Below are positions 21,621 to 34,900 of a stretch of 64,000 nt of DNA, one piece after another (position 1 is the stretch's first letter; each line of letters opens with the position of its first letter). The translations under genes were made by a program, and so were the position numbers. Origin of the DNA: Pyxicephalus adspersus (lineage: Eukaryota; Chordata; Amphibia; Anura; Pyxicephalidae). The stretch covers positions 61,643,514 to 61,707,513 of the forward strand of contig NC_092861.1 in assembly GCF_032062135.1 (NCBI RefSeq), given 5' to 3'. Under the pieces are notes generated by a model that did no database searches, was not told the origin of the DNA, and was given only the letters and a program-made list of their open reading frames with translations.

Positions 21621-24600
21621 AAAGTATTTATAGCTTGTAAAGATAACTGTATAAGTAATGAGAAGCTTTAGAAAAAAAACTTTCAGTTTCAGGGAACTGT
21701 ACTACTTAATAATAATAATTATTATAACTATATTATATTATTATAACTCTGTGCATATAACAGTAATGGTTATTTGGAAGACTCCACATTTTCCAGTTAG
21801 TTAAAAAAGATCACTTAACTTTTTGGAACCTTTTCTATGAAAAAAATAATTGCTTCCTGCTCAAAGAACTCTGGTTGAGCAAGGCTGCTTTACAGGAAAC
21901 TGCATGGTGAACAAAAAAAACAAAAACAAGAAAAAAAATGCATTAGTGAATGTTTGTGGATCCTGACAGGACTGAAACTGAGAACACTTGGTTTTGACAT
22001 ATACTTTTCACTGAAGACATCCTCCACTGTTATATTTATTCTTCATATGCTGTTTGAATTGCTCAGACATGTGACATGTTTCCTTTGAACTATTATGCAA
22101 TCCATAAATTGGTTTTGCAGCTGCACTACATTGATGTACATAATTATGTTTGCTGGGCATCTGATCAGATTCTTAAAAATAAATATTAAAAAAATTAATT
22201 CCTATTTTTTATTTGTTGCCATACTGATAACACAGTAAACGGTTTAACAATAATGAAGTATGGCTTATCAATAGGCTATACATCATAAATTATTACAGTT
22301 CCTTGACAACCACCACAGATTTCTCACATTTTTTTCCTCTTTAGAGTTACCAGAGACAACAAACCTTTTAAATAAATGATCAATACCAGTATCTAATATA
22401 AAAAACATCAGGGCCACATTTGTGTCAAGTTGAGTAAAGGGTTGCATGTAAATTAGATTTTTTTTTGCATTTTCCAATTCAAATACAAAAGCCTTATTAA
22501 CTGTAATATAACTTGAAACAGACACAAAAAATGTTTTGCTTTTTTAGGAAGCTTTGCTCACCTACATACTGTCACTGTATCCCCCTCAAAAACATGCTTG
22601 TGGTAAACTCAGAGCAGAGGCAACAATATTACCCCTCTTTTTAGTGTCAATGCCAGCAGTAATGGCCCCCATTCTTTTATTGGAGTCAACAATAAAAACC
22701 CTTAGCATAGGTGTTAGTTTATCACTCTTGTTTTACCTTAAAGGCAAACATTGGAAGATAGCTGCATAGCCCTCTTCATTTCTTTATCTGCTGAACACGA
22801 ACGGTAGTATGAAAACAGTTTACTTTCAAATTATCAAAATCCAGATAAACCAGATAGTCATATAAATATGATAGCCACATGAAAGCAATACAACAAATAG
22901 TGTGAATACAGAATATACAGAATAGAAAGAGAAAAAAAAAGTCAAAAACATCAGCTGTGTGAGGTCAACTAAGATGCAGACCTTGTCTAGTATGTTAAAG
23001 TACAGTGTCACTTCAGAAATACATAAATTTGTCTCCAAAGTAGATTATCTGCTAGCATATTAGGTCAAATAGGCAATTAAAAAGACATAAATAATTAAAA
23101 AAAGTACAATGGCGTCCTATCTAAACAAATATATAGATAATCATAAGAAAATACAGACTACCTCCGAAAATTAACTGTCTTCCAGCTTTTAAACCAGTGT
23201 TTATGATGTCCCAGTGGTTCAGTGTAAACATTTTTTTTACAGAGGTACTCAAATAAGTGATACTCAGAGACTTTAACCTGAAATAGTGAACAGAATAAAT
23301 AGTCAGACGTTTATATCAGTTTACTAAAGTGCCTATCAATGTTGCTATTTACAGAATCACCAAACTTGAACTGTAAGTGTTTAGCTGATGCATTAACTGG
23401 AGAAGTAGTATTACACGTGCTTTAAGTGGTATTTCATTATCAAAAAAGGTAATTTTGGATGTTAAAGTTGACTAACCTTTTTCTAGTTACCGGAGCTAGT
23501 TACTGAACAATGTGCAGTTTATTTTAACATTACATCACTTATTACTTTTCAGTCTCTCTCTCTGTCTTACCTAACTTAATTTCCCCAAACCATTCAACAG
23601 CAGAGGGAAAGCAATAAGAAATATTGTGTTATAATGTTTAGGAATAGGCAACACAATTTGTTTTGCTGTTATATATAACATCTGCACTCTTTTTGTGTCA
23701 GTGAAGTCATTATTCCAGGATTTTTTTCAAGGTACATAACCTTGTAAACCATAATTTTTTATCTAATTATCTACACACACACACACACACACACATATAC
23801 TTTTATATAGAAACATATATAATGTTTATGTCAAGAGTTTTATTTTCTTAGGAATGAAAAAGACCCCCTAAATTATGTAGAGGTGCTATGGAAGGTACCA
23901 TTACCACCCTTTCAATAGTTGGTATTTGTATAGGGCTTGGAACTCTCACATTATCACTCAGGGCACTTAGCACTAAACTGTGAAAGGCGAGAAGTAACAA
24001 CCTATTTAGGGAAGTACACATTTTTAAAATTGCTGTGACAGTAATTAGATAACAGAAAGAAAAGTAAAGTATCTCATATAGCCAACCTATATTTTAAAAT
24101 TTGTAAAGTGTAACTTATATTTGAATTATTACTAGGAAAATGATGTAGAATTTAATCTAGTTTATATATACAAAGTATAAAAACAGACTAATGCTCACAA
24201 TATACAAAATAGATAATGTTTAGACAGCTATCTCACTTAATTGGTATTTAATAAAGATGTAACATTTCTGAGTGAAAGATCACAATTATATTTTAATAAA
24301 ATGTGTTGCTTTATTCATCTAAGCACTTCAGACGATTGCTTTAATTTTTGATCTAAGCTTCAAGTACCAAACAGAGAAGGCATCTGGAAGCAAAATCATT
24401 TTAATAGCACACATTAATAAAATAAACAGTGAGCTATAAAAGTCATATTTGTGGTTAAAACTGCTTGATATTTATACTCTTATCTAAAAACTGTTAAAGC
24501 TATAAAAGACAAACAGAGTTTATGTATGGCTCAGGTAAGATAAGACTTAATTACCATTCAGATTAGTTGTGTGCTGTGGCCCATGAATATGTTTTGCAAT

Positions 24601-26829
24601 GAAAACATTGGCAGCAAACAAGATGGAAGTCACTATGTCATGTTAACAAAGAAATCATTTCAGAATTTGCCTCTAGCTCAGTTTAACTCTTTTGTATTTC
24701 TACATTACAATCAGAAATGATAAAAATACCCCAAAAGTTCTGGAATGTTTGAAACTCAAGGCAAACAGCTAAACACACTTATAAAATACATCTATGTTTA
24801 CTTGTTATTTGCTGATTAATCAGCCATTTTAAAAAACAAAAAACAAAAATCATGATATTTAAAGTAGAAATAAAGCTGTGGTGATTACTTATATGCGTTC
24901 CCTCACAGGGCGTTCAAATCTTCTTCTCTTCTTCTGCCCAGCAGCGATCTTCTGTCATTGTGAATGGCCTGCCAGGTGCGCAGGAGTTCATCCATCCACG
25001 GCACACACAAGGGAACCCAGGGAGGCAAGGGTTCCTCAGCAACCAAAGCTGACACTCCACATACAAGTGTGTAGATAATGAATATGGCTGACCAAAAGAT
25101 ATTTAGACAGGTTAACGCAAAGAGTTCTAATAGTGTATTTAGCTACATACTTAACCTTATTTAAAGTGCAATATTATTTTAACTGATTAAATATAAATTA
25201 AAATACTTTCATGCAAACTAAGGAGTCTCAACTCAGATGGCAAAAATGTCAGCCCTCACAGTTCTTTGAACTTTGTGGTTCCATACTGACACTGTGTTTC
25301 AGATTGTGCAATGGTTTCCTTTATTAGGCAAGTATACATACAAATGGTAACAGACTGTCCCAGTTAAGGACACTTCACAAACTGCCTTCCATTTACCCCA
25401 GCCTCCAGGGTACAAATATATGGATTATATATCATTATTGCAAGGTAAACAGGTTCCTGAAATGGCATGGTGATAAACATTTCCCCTGCACAATGGAGTA
25501 TCCTTAAGATCTATGGCCAGACTAAAGAGATATTGTCATCAAGTAACTGGTTTCAAGCTGTTCACATGCATAAAATGTAATAAAACAATGTAAAATAAAA
25601 TAGGTTTTTACTGATGCTACTGTTGCTTAGCAATTCATTATGCCCTTTGTCAGTAACAGTGATGTTGTTTTCCTTCAGTCTTGATCCCACTGATGCCTGT
25701 AAGGCCCCCAGCTTTCTCTTAGTAACAACAGGGAGAAGGCTGAATTTTCTGTGGCTGTGCCAAGTATTGGAACTCATTTCTGTCACTTAAAATATGCAGG
25801 CCCTCTTCTACACCTCATGTGCTGGAGGCTTCACATGCACCCCCCACCATTGTGACATCAGGGCCAATACAAGGCTTAATAAAAAAAAGCCTGTGACACT
25901 TTTACAGGTGTCAGAGGGTGAAGAAAACTACAAGATTATTACAAAAGTTATGTGGCATTGCTATTGCAAAAGAAGCATATGAACGTTAACGTTTTATGGA
26001 TGTAAGCAGCCTGAAAAGTGTTATCTGATGACAGTGTATCCCTGTGGAGATTTCAATATAAAAATATCTAGATGCATACCCAAAATTATCCTTTAAATAT
26101 CTGTCAGAATGAAGCTCTAAAATTGTCATAAAAATATTTACACTAGCAATTGGGTACTTCAAAATAATAAAATTGGTTTTATTAACTGAAGGGCTACAAT
26201 TAAAACATGTAACTATGTTTTCCATCTCCAAAACTATACATCAGTGTTCCTGAAAGAAGTCTACATGAAAAAAAATCAGCCATAAATTGTGTCCAATTTA
26301 AAGAAAGATGACATGGCAGAATGATGTATTGGGTTGTTAACATCTATGCTGAGCAGCTGCCATAGGTCTTATAGCTAGGCTTGAGAAGATTATTACTTTA
26401 TGATGGTTGAAGCACAGACGGTCGTAATTAAATTGATAACTTTTTGCAAAGTTTAGCTACAGGAAAATGGTAAACTAGAAAACTTTGCTAAAACATAAAT
26501 ATATGCAAAAGTCATTACAGCATGTGACATTTAAGCAGTGAATGCAAAATGATGTCTGTGATTTGTTTTCTAGCAGTAGTAAAATCAGTCATAAAGCTCT
26601 ACCATAGCTACAAATATTGCCATGATCTATTTTTGTGTTCATTATCTCACAAACAAAGATGTCTCCCATTAAATTCTATTATTAGACCTTGATAATATGC
26701 TAAAAAAGACGTTCTCAAATATGATAAATAATAAAAATATTTGTAAAAACTCTGTAAATAAAATATAATGCCTTAGATGAAATTTGACCAAAAAGTAAAT
26801 CTATTATATTTTTTGTTAAACAAATTTAA
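21621..26829. other. AT-rich stretch without recognisable gene
   Basis: Mostly unique-looking AT-rich DNA. A (CA)n tract lies at 23773-23796. A GC-richer patch at about 24890-25070 has no recognisable coding content. The block 24380-24730 has a regulatory-like texture (see findings). Short reading frames at 25562-26231 carry no recognisable domain. Confidence 0.45.
23773..23796. repeat. (CA)n microsatellite
   Basis: About 11 perfect CA units. Confidence 0.95.
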
Positions 26830-27214
26830 AAATTGGCGTTTTGTTTCATCAGGGCAATGCGCTAGCATACAAGTCAGCTGTTGCAATGGCCACATTTAAT
26901 GAATGTGGCTTTGAATTGTTAGAGCACCCACCTTATTCGCCAGATATGACCCCATCGGATATGGCCCCCTATCTATTTTACAGAAATACCTAAAAGGAAA
27001 GAAATTTGGCTCTGATGATGATGTCATCAAGGCTGTTGAGTGCTCTCCCGGGAGCCAAGATGTTGAGTTCTATAAAAAGGGTATAGAGGCCTTAAAAGTG
27101 ATATCTGAAAGGTGCATTCTGCTTCATGGAGATTATACTGAAAATGTATAGAAAATAAAGTTCCTAGCTTTGTCTTTATGGTTGAGACTCATTACTTGTC
27201 AAACAGCCCTTGTA
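26830..27214 (+). pseudogene. Mariner transposase, C-terminal half with 3' end
   Basis: The plus strand reads GVLFHQGNALAYKSAVAMAT, then ELLEHPPYSPDMTPSDMAPY. After a stop and shift near 26990 comes KGKKFGSDDDVIKAVE and later FYKKGIEAL. This is the catalytic C-terminal half of a mariner (DD34D) transposase. The final Asp of the triad (YSPDM) is present, but the second (family HQDNA) is Gly here. The sequence TTACTTGTCAAACAGCCCT and TGTA near 27192-27214 matches a mariner 3' inverted repeat ending at a TA target. The N-terminal half and 5' repeat are absent. Confidence 0.8.
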
Positions 27215-30200
27215 TTTAAAATACAGCAAATAACTAAATATCCTTTGTACCTTTGGCTACAACTTATGCTCTGTTCAGAATGTCTTCATTTGTAGCCATT
27301 TCATTGTGTTGTAGACTGCCAATTAAACATTCAAAATGCAAAGAATAGTCGGGATCTGCAGTTTTCTTACAGGTAGGTGACCTTTCCGCAGAAGCAGGTA
27401 TGTTCAAGATTGGCCAGAATACTGACAAAAATGTCTGGTGTAGGTGCAGTTGAGCAATGTCTTAAATGAATACTGAACAACAATAAAGTTCATGTTTTTT
27501 GTAAGAATCTTGGAATTTCACTTTCTATTTTGACCAAAAAGCCTTTAATGATCGTTCAAAAGCTAACAAAAGCATAGCAAGCTGTAGGAAAAATTAAAAG
27601 AAAGAAACATGTTTTCCTTTAACCAAAACGTACAAGTAATTTTAAGTTTCTATGTGCAGTTGCAGAAACCAGTCATTTTATATTCACTATTTTTGTTCAG
27701 CTGGAACATTCATGACAGAAATGTGACATTTACTTTACACTTGATTTGATATCAGACCCAGAAGTTTAAATCATTTTTGTTGCACATTCCACACATAGGT
27801 TCTATTTCTGCTTCAGTTTCCTTTTCAGCTGCTTCCATTTATACCTCCCAACAAAGAGAATGCAGACTGTTGAGTTTCTAGCCAGTAAGCTATAGTGGCT
27901 GGCTTTAAGCAAACTTGGTAAAGATAAATTTTTAAAGTTTATTATTATAAGGGAAATATTCCAAGTAGTATTTTTTTTTAACCTGTAATATGTTCCATCA
28001 TATTGTTTCAATTTTATGTTTGCTATCAGGATAAAACATGATAAATGGATGGCACTTGAACCTTGAAAATCACAAGGATGGAATGCTGGGATGGAGGTCA
28101 GTTTATGAATTATAGAGCTGAACAGTAGCACTAATCAAAAAACCTAGCGGCATTCTGAATTCTGTTGTATGCCGTCTAATGAATACATGAAACAAAAACA
28201 TTGATCTCTCAAATAATCTTTATTTATTTGATACGCATTTTACACATTATTTTCAATCTTTTTTTTTATTTTGCAGCTTTAAATTACATAAAGTTTAAAT
28301 TAGTGTAAATTAGCCATGTACAAGTGTAAATTAGTGTAAATTAGCCATTTACAGGTACTTAACCATAAACCATAACCATAAAGACATCATACAGTGGACA
28401 CAATAAGCAGTTATTTTCATGCCTGTCTCTTATACAGATTTGGTACATCAGTGTTACCTTTAGGAAACCCACCTTGAGCACCTCACATGTTCCCAGAACC
28501 ATTCGTTTATAATTTGAGATTGAAGAATTCTCACATTGCGATCTTGGAATATGTCTTTGTAATAAAAGAAGAAAAAAATCAATTGTTAGAGAAATCAGGT
28601 AATTGAGTATATTCAGGTTACATAGTTAGTTAGTTTGGTTTAAAAAGGATACAAATCTATACAGTTAAACCACTATGGAAATAAATGTACTACTCAGCAC
28701 ATTCCAGATAGAACCATGAATGCACAGCTTATCCAGAGGAAGGCGAACAAAAATGGAAAAAAAAGTCCTTTCTGATTTCTTGAGGCAACAAGCAAGCTAT
28801 AGGATTTACTAAAACTACTTCTTGAAGGAAAAGAAAAAGTGTGTAAGTTGGGACTTTTCAATGGTCATCACTATAACCTCACAGAATTTACTTTCACATA
28901 ATTTTTCTTCCTGAGGAAGTCTGACCTCGCTTTTTGGGCATATAACATTGCTAAACCTAAACAACTGAAGCAACCCCAGAACATAACATTGCTCCCACGG
29001 GCTTGTTTTGTTTTTTTAGGCAGGCAGTGTATTTTTTAATTTATTTATGTTTAAATTTGATTTTAAACAATCTTAAAAAAAAAAAAAAAAACAACAACAG
29101 TATTTCAATAAATAACAGATAATAATTTGATTTTGAGGGCCATTAGATGTCACTCTTGTTCTGTTCTCTCTTAAGTTATTATTTCTTAATGTTGAAAACA
29201 ATACCAAAATAAATTCCTCAGTACAACTTTTGCTTTCATATTTTTGAGATGCTCATGTGTCGATCTGCTGAGATTCTAATATGTTTAAATTATGTATTTC
29301 CATTCTAGACTTTTACATCAGCTGGGAATTACCTACCAAACCACAGTAAACAGGAGCAGTAGGTGACATGCCGGATATCATTAAAGCTTGCACAACAATC
29401 AGCCTTTGTCAGTAATAGCAGCTACAAATGATTTTCTCTTTACTTTTAAGGCTCATTATTTTTCAAAGCTTTTCTGTAAGCTGAAACATGGGCTGTCAAG
29501 TGTGGTCTAGGTTTACTAAGTTTCTCCCTCTCTACTCCTTTTTATTCTTAAGTTTTTTTCTGCTATGTATACCAGATATATAATTGCACCATATATTTAA
29601 AGCGAAAGTGTAATCTGATAGTTTGCCTTCTTTGGTTCCTTCTTTTAGCTCATCAGAATACCAAAGATATTTTTAAGAAAAATAATTTCATTTTATACTC
29701 TAATATTTAACCAGTAACTGTTATATAAATAGCTTAAAACATCCAAGAATTGCCCTATGTAAAGCCCACATGTGATGCTGAGTCTTCTAAATTGAAATCC
29801 AATGAATCAAAAGGGGGTGGGCCAAGGACAGTAAATCTGGGGAAGGAATGACTACTTGATGCTTGTGGTCTATCGGACATGCAATAATATGGATTGTATG
29901 TGACTTGCTGCAGCTTCCAATAGATACGGTTAGAAGCTGACCTTTTGCAGTGAAATCAGAGCAAGCAATTTCAGTACAGGAGAGGTGCTGTACAACTGTG
30001 CATGACTTAAATTAGGATGGCATACAGCTTCAGTATAAGTCAAGGATATAGGATTAAGATCTAACATGTACTGGATGTGTACAGAAGGCAGTAAAACACC
30101 ACTTTTACATTAGTTTTCTTCAGTGGAATTATCGATTAATTGGCTCTTGGCTACCTTTTAAATCCCTTGCAAGAATCAAAGGTATCCACATCCTTTGTGA

Positions 30201-30253
30201 GGGATTTAAGGAGATCTTATGACCATGATATGATGATACCACACACATATAAC
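27215..30253. other. AT-rich stretch without recognisable gene
   Basis: No element can be assigned. It contains a two-copy tandem repeat at 28291-28352 and poly-A/T tracts. A 109-codon minus frame at 27802-28131 has no recognisable domain and is probably chance. Confidence 0.45.
28291..28352. repeat. Tandem repeat, 2 x 31 bp
   Basis: Two copies, the second starting at 28322, share AAATTAGTGTAAATTAGCCA with two differences in the unit. Confidence 0.85.
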
Positions 30254-30452
30254 TTAAGTGCCTTACAGACACCCCATTTCTTTTGCTGTAAATGAGCTTT
30301 TGCAATTGTTTCCAGGGGGAGGCACCTGTTGCACTGCCTCATATAGGAAAGTAGTGGAATTGTCCTCACTGTTGTACACATACTAGATTTTCACATAAAA
30401 CAAATATGACCATTAATTTTGGATGACAATCATCTTGTGTGTACATAGTTTA
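30254..30452. mobile_element. Diverged Harbinger-type miniature element
   Basis: The body is 30257-30449, flanked by TTA at 30254-30256 and 30450-30452. The right end inverts to ACTATGTACACACAAGATG and the left reads AGTGCCTTACAGACACC. Both are distant versions of the AGCTNCGTACACAC ends seen in the three clear copies. The left end is weak, so this is a tentative older relative. Confidence 0.4.
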
Positions 30453-31302
30453 AGAAAACACAAAGCCTTTGATATCTGAGGTTTAAGTAAAGATGTTCCA
30501 ATCATTTGTGTAATTTGTGCATTTCCTTGCCTTTGATTGGGTATTCTAAGTGAAAAGTTATTCACTTCATTCCTTATAGTATACCTTATACTGTATTTCC
30601 TTTTTCCTATACTTCCTTAGTAAGTGAAACCAATCATCAACCAATTAATTATCACTGTATTTTTTTTTTTTACAGGGACAATTTTCTATTTTTTAACTAC
30701 TTGTCTAACCACTAAATCAACCAAATGTGTTCCATGTCATAGATGTACATCACACATGAAATAGGAATGAATACTGTGCATTTATTTTTTTACTGAGCAA
30801 GCACTTTAATTCAATCATAGATCACAGCTCAAAAATATATATAATTTCCATGGAAACTAACTGCTGATTGCAATAATTATTTAAAAATGTACATACTAAA
30901 ATTCAAGCTCTTTAAATCCAAATGAAGATTCTATATTATTATTCCCATTGTTATTTTCAATTATCACAATATATCATTCCATATTTTAAATATTTCCTGC
31001 CAAGAACAGTAGTAAATAAATATGATCACTAAAACTAAACAAGACATAGTACCATTCTGCAATGACAAGACCAGCTGAGCTTGTCTCCCTGCTGAGCAAC
31101 TCTAAAAAAAAACAGGATGTATTCTACAGACTCTTCCTTTTTACTCCTTCTACAGCCAACATTAATAATGTCATTTCATAAGCCACTATTCCCCCCCCCC
31201 GATGCAATATACCCCATAGAAAACCCAGTTGTTCTTCATGGCTAAGCCCACTATCTAGTAATTCATGTCAGAGCACAGTGCAAATTGTGTTGAGCATTGT
31301 GC

Positions 31303-31820
31303 TTAAAGCAGACATATCACCAATATTTTTTATTTACATAAAAGGTTAGACAACCCTTTTATGTAAATCAAAAATGTTATTTTTTTTCCTGCAACACCCT
31401 TCTGTGTTGATTGCCATGATTAACAATACAGAATGGAAGCATAGAACTTTCTGGGATACGCAAGTCACACATCCCAGGAGACTCCTGGCTGCTACTGATG
31501 TGCATGCCCGATATCGGGGCATTTTCCTACATTGAGGAGAAAGAAATGCAGAGAAATGTGAGATCAGCACTCTTTTTTCCTGTTCACGGCAAGCTGCATC
31601 ACCTGATCTCATGCCTGTGCAGTGCAAGATCAGGTGACGTAGCCAGAACAAGGAAGAAGATGGAGAAAGATGGTGGTGCCTAGCACTTTCTCTGAACTGG
31701 GATGAAGGAGGATTCCAGGATGGTGCAGGACCCAATCAAGGATAACTCCAGCAGGATCGAGGAATCTGTGGAATTAAAGGTAAGTGTAATTTTCTTATTT
31801 TCAGTTTCCATTCGCTTTAA
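31303..31820. mobile_element. TTAA-flanked miniature DNA element
   Basis: A 510-bp segment (31307-31816) lies between TTAA at 31303-31306 and 31817-31820. Its ends read AGCAGACAT and, inverted, AGCGAATGG: only the first bases agree. Inside are a perfect hairpin (ATTTACATAAAAGG, 31332-31345 with 31355-31368) and a second one (CACCTGATCT, 31600-31609 with 31627-31636). TTAA duplications are typical of Kolobok (Xenopus T2) and piggyBac elements; which applies is not decided. No transposase is present. Confidence 0.45.
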
Positions 31821-31844
31821 TGGGATGATGTAAATACTGTTTGC

Positions 31845-31876
31845 TTAAAAAGGAAGGGCCTGGCCTGTTCCTTTAA
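31845..31876. repeat. Small TTAA-bounded palindrome
   Basis: Two TTAA sites enclose AAAGGAAGGGCC and the inverse of AGGAACAGGCC. The right end fits the TTAAAGGRR pattern reported for Xenopus T2 miniature elements. It may be a collapsed pair of ends. Confidence 0.4.
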
Positions 31877-31902
31877 ATATATTGATACTTATAATAAACA
31901 CC

Positions 31903-31976
31903 ACAAAACACTAACGTGTTGCATAATATGTTGATGCTATATAAATACTGTTTAATAATATTCGTAATAATAAATA
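31903..31976 (+). mobile_element. L2-type LINE 3' tail fragment
   Basis: It contains ATATGTTGATGCTATATAAA and a TTTAATAATA-type tail like the other two L2 ends in this window. Only the last approximately 70 bp are present, the usual outcome of early 5' truncation. Confidence 0.6.
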
Positions 31977-34900
31977 TTGCATAGGACCTCCATTTGGCAT
32001 TGGTTAAATAGGATTACATCTTTTATGTCATATCAAGAGAAGTTCCATACAGGATGTGCCGGATAAACACTTAGACCTGACCTATGTAGCATTGTCTACA
32101 TAGAAACAAGAAACAAGACTGAATTTTTCATATTCTACATCATGAGTTAATCAATGCATCTAAACCAATTTTGGTGACTGATTAGCTGGCTGCTGACTTT
32201 TACAATGTTTCTGATATCCTAGTCAACATGACATACTCCACTTTGTTGCCATGTGTGCATGTTTTTACTATTTGAAAGGTCTCCCGTGAACACTTAGATG
32301 TGTTTCCCTCACATGTCTCTCCCATCCTTTACAGAAGCCAAACAGCTGGAGGGGGTGTTTGATCAAATACCAAAAAAGCATAGATCTCTATGGGGTAGCT
32401 GTCTGAAGTAGGCTAGAAAAGAGCAGGTCTTTGACAGACTGCAGAAAAAAATGACTTTCCTGATCAACAGGAATCTGTTGCTGTCACTAGATTTCCTAGA
32501 CCTCCAACAGAATCTGCATTTTGCCTGGCAAATGCAATTTGCCAAACAGAAAATTAAGATGAGTAAAAGGCCAGAGAAGGACCCATATCTCACATGAACA
32601 CAAAGCACAGCAGCAGTGACACTTCTATTTTCATGAAGTATATAATACTGTACATAAAGTCAAGTATTTAGTAGGGGAATGACAAGAAAAAGACATAGTA
32701 AATAAACTGAATTATGTTTACCAAGTGTGTAGTTAAAGACAACGTTGAGGTACAAAAAAGCCTTGAGGTTTCAATGGAGTAAAGTTCTTAATTCCGATCA
32801 AACAGTAAAAATAGTATAAAGACTAAGACAAAATGGTCCTAGATGAGCATAGTTTGCAGCCCAATACTCTTTGGTGATATAAGAGAGTACTGTAAAGAAA
32901 AATAATTTTGTAGCTTCACATAAACTACATTACAATTATATTTGTCCCACTTTATATCTGATGTTATTAAAGTAATAACTACACAAAATAAGTGTGGAAC
33001 TTCATGTAAAGTTTATGTCATTAAAAAACCTTAACCATTTTTGTTGTACACTGCATATGTAATGCTATTGTAGTGTTTATACCAGACTCAATCCTGATGC
33101 TATGGACTCATTCTTAAAACAGTTCAGTATATAGTAATTTATTTGACATAAAAAGACCATTTAAAAAATGGTTTCATATATGTTGTTAATGTAGTAATAA
33201 AAACATTATGCACAATAATATCAAAAAAAGGTCTCAGACATCTTAATCCAATCTTCTTACAGGAGACCCATTGAAAATCCTTGGAAGAAACCACTCTTAG
33301 GGATTCCTGAATATGTGGTATTGTAGCTACAACCTTTCAATCCAAAAAGAGAGGGGTTTAAAAGTCCAAAAAAGAGAGGGCAGTGTCTATTTTATTTAAG
33401 GAATGTATTTAAAAAGTATTGCCTTTTTATATCAGACAATTCTCAATAAGCCCGGAAAGTAGATATCTACTCAGATGCTGCAGGACCACTTATTCACTTG
33501 TGCAAGACCCTGTTTTAAGGATATACTTCGTGCTTGTGGATGATTTGGTATTTGCCAGAGGAGAGTTGATTAAAATTGTTAGTTACCTTTTTGACCATGC
33601 CTAATGACACCAGTGGTATTCCTAGCACACTTGCTAACTAAATCTTACATTGCTTTCTTTGAATTAGTTCAGTAATTTCCTTAAGCATCAATGGACTGAT
33701 TATCTGGATTATAATTACCTAGAACCTTGGAACTACCCAGTTCGTGGTGACCGACCACTAAGGTCGTGCTCTGAGATCACCTACTGGCATATCAAGTCAT
33801 TTAATAGTCATACAATGTCAGCAGGCATAGAATAGCCAAACAACATTATATTGAAATAGTCCCAAATCACCTACTCCTATAAGCACACAAAACATGCCAC
33901 AATACTAGCAAGATTGTCAAGAAAAAAGTGTTTTTTTAATACATTTACAAATCCACCTACATTCAAAAAATGCTTATGTACACAAAATAAATGCTATATA
34001 GTATGTGGGTCAGTGGGCTCACTTTTGGTAAAAAAAAAATAACTAGACCATATGGCCATATGTCAGATTCTCTGCTTTTTAAATATTAGCAACAATAGAG
34101 TCATAGAATTGTTTAAATAAATACCAGATCTTAGTCCAACTAATAATTGTTAACGTGACTTAAAAAATCTGTTTACCAGTGGTCCCATTCTAACCTGGTC
34201 CCATTCTAATATGATCCGTAAAAAAACTGCATTTGCAAGATTCTTAGGGACTCTCCAAAAAACCTAGCAATTTGTAGTCCTACTAAATATGCAATTACAA
34301 AGGTCTGTTTTTTTCAAAATGAATTTCTTGTGTCAATGATGGAAACTTTAAATACTTTCTTTTAATTTGTTCATAATATAGGGATAATGCCGCTACATGA
34401 GACTACAAATCCATAACACCCAACATTTATACTGAAAACTCTTTGCCCTAATCTGTGCATGAAGAACTAATAGTTAAGGGAAAACATTATATCCACTTGA
34501 CAACTGGGGTGAAACATTTCATCTATGAAATAAAAAAAAGGAAAACACAAACTAAAACAACAATGGCAGAAATCATTAAAGCAATCATAAAGTCATTTGC
34601 TCATATTTATAACTGAAAATAATATCTCTGCATGTTCACTGTCTGCAGAAAATAGTCCCAGCCATTAAATTACAGTATAACTGTAGTTTCACTTAGCAGC
34701 TTTCTTAAATCTGCCACAGGGCTCAAAGAAAGTCCAACGATGCACAAATCAATTAAAATTTAGAAACAAATGACTAACCCTTCAGCAGATTGTGCTGTAC
34801 TCTAATTTTGCAGGTATTGCCTTTGTGAGATCTCTGAACGTGCTAAATTTTAATTGTAGGCTAAGGCAATTTTACTTTTCTAAATTGCAACTTTTTTCAC

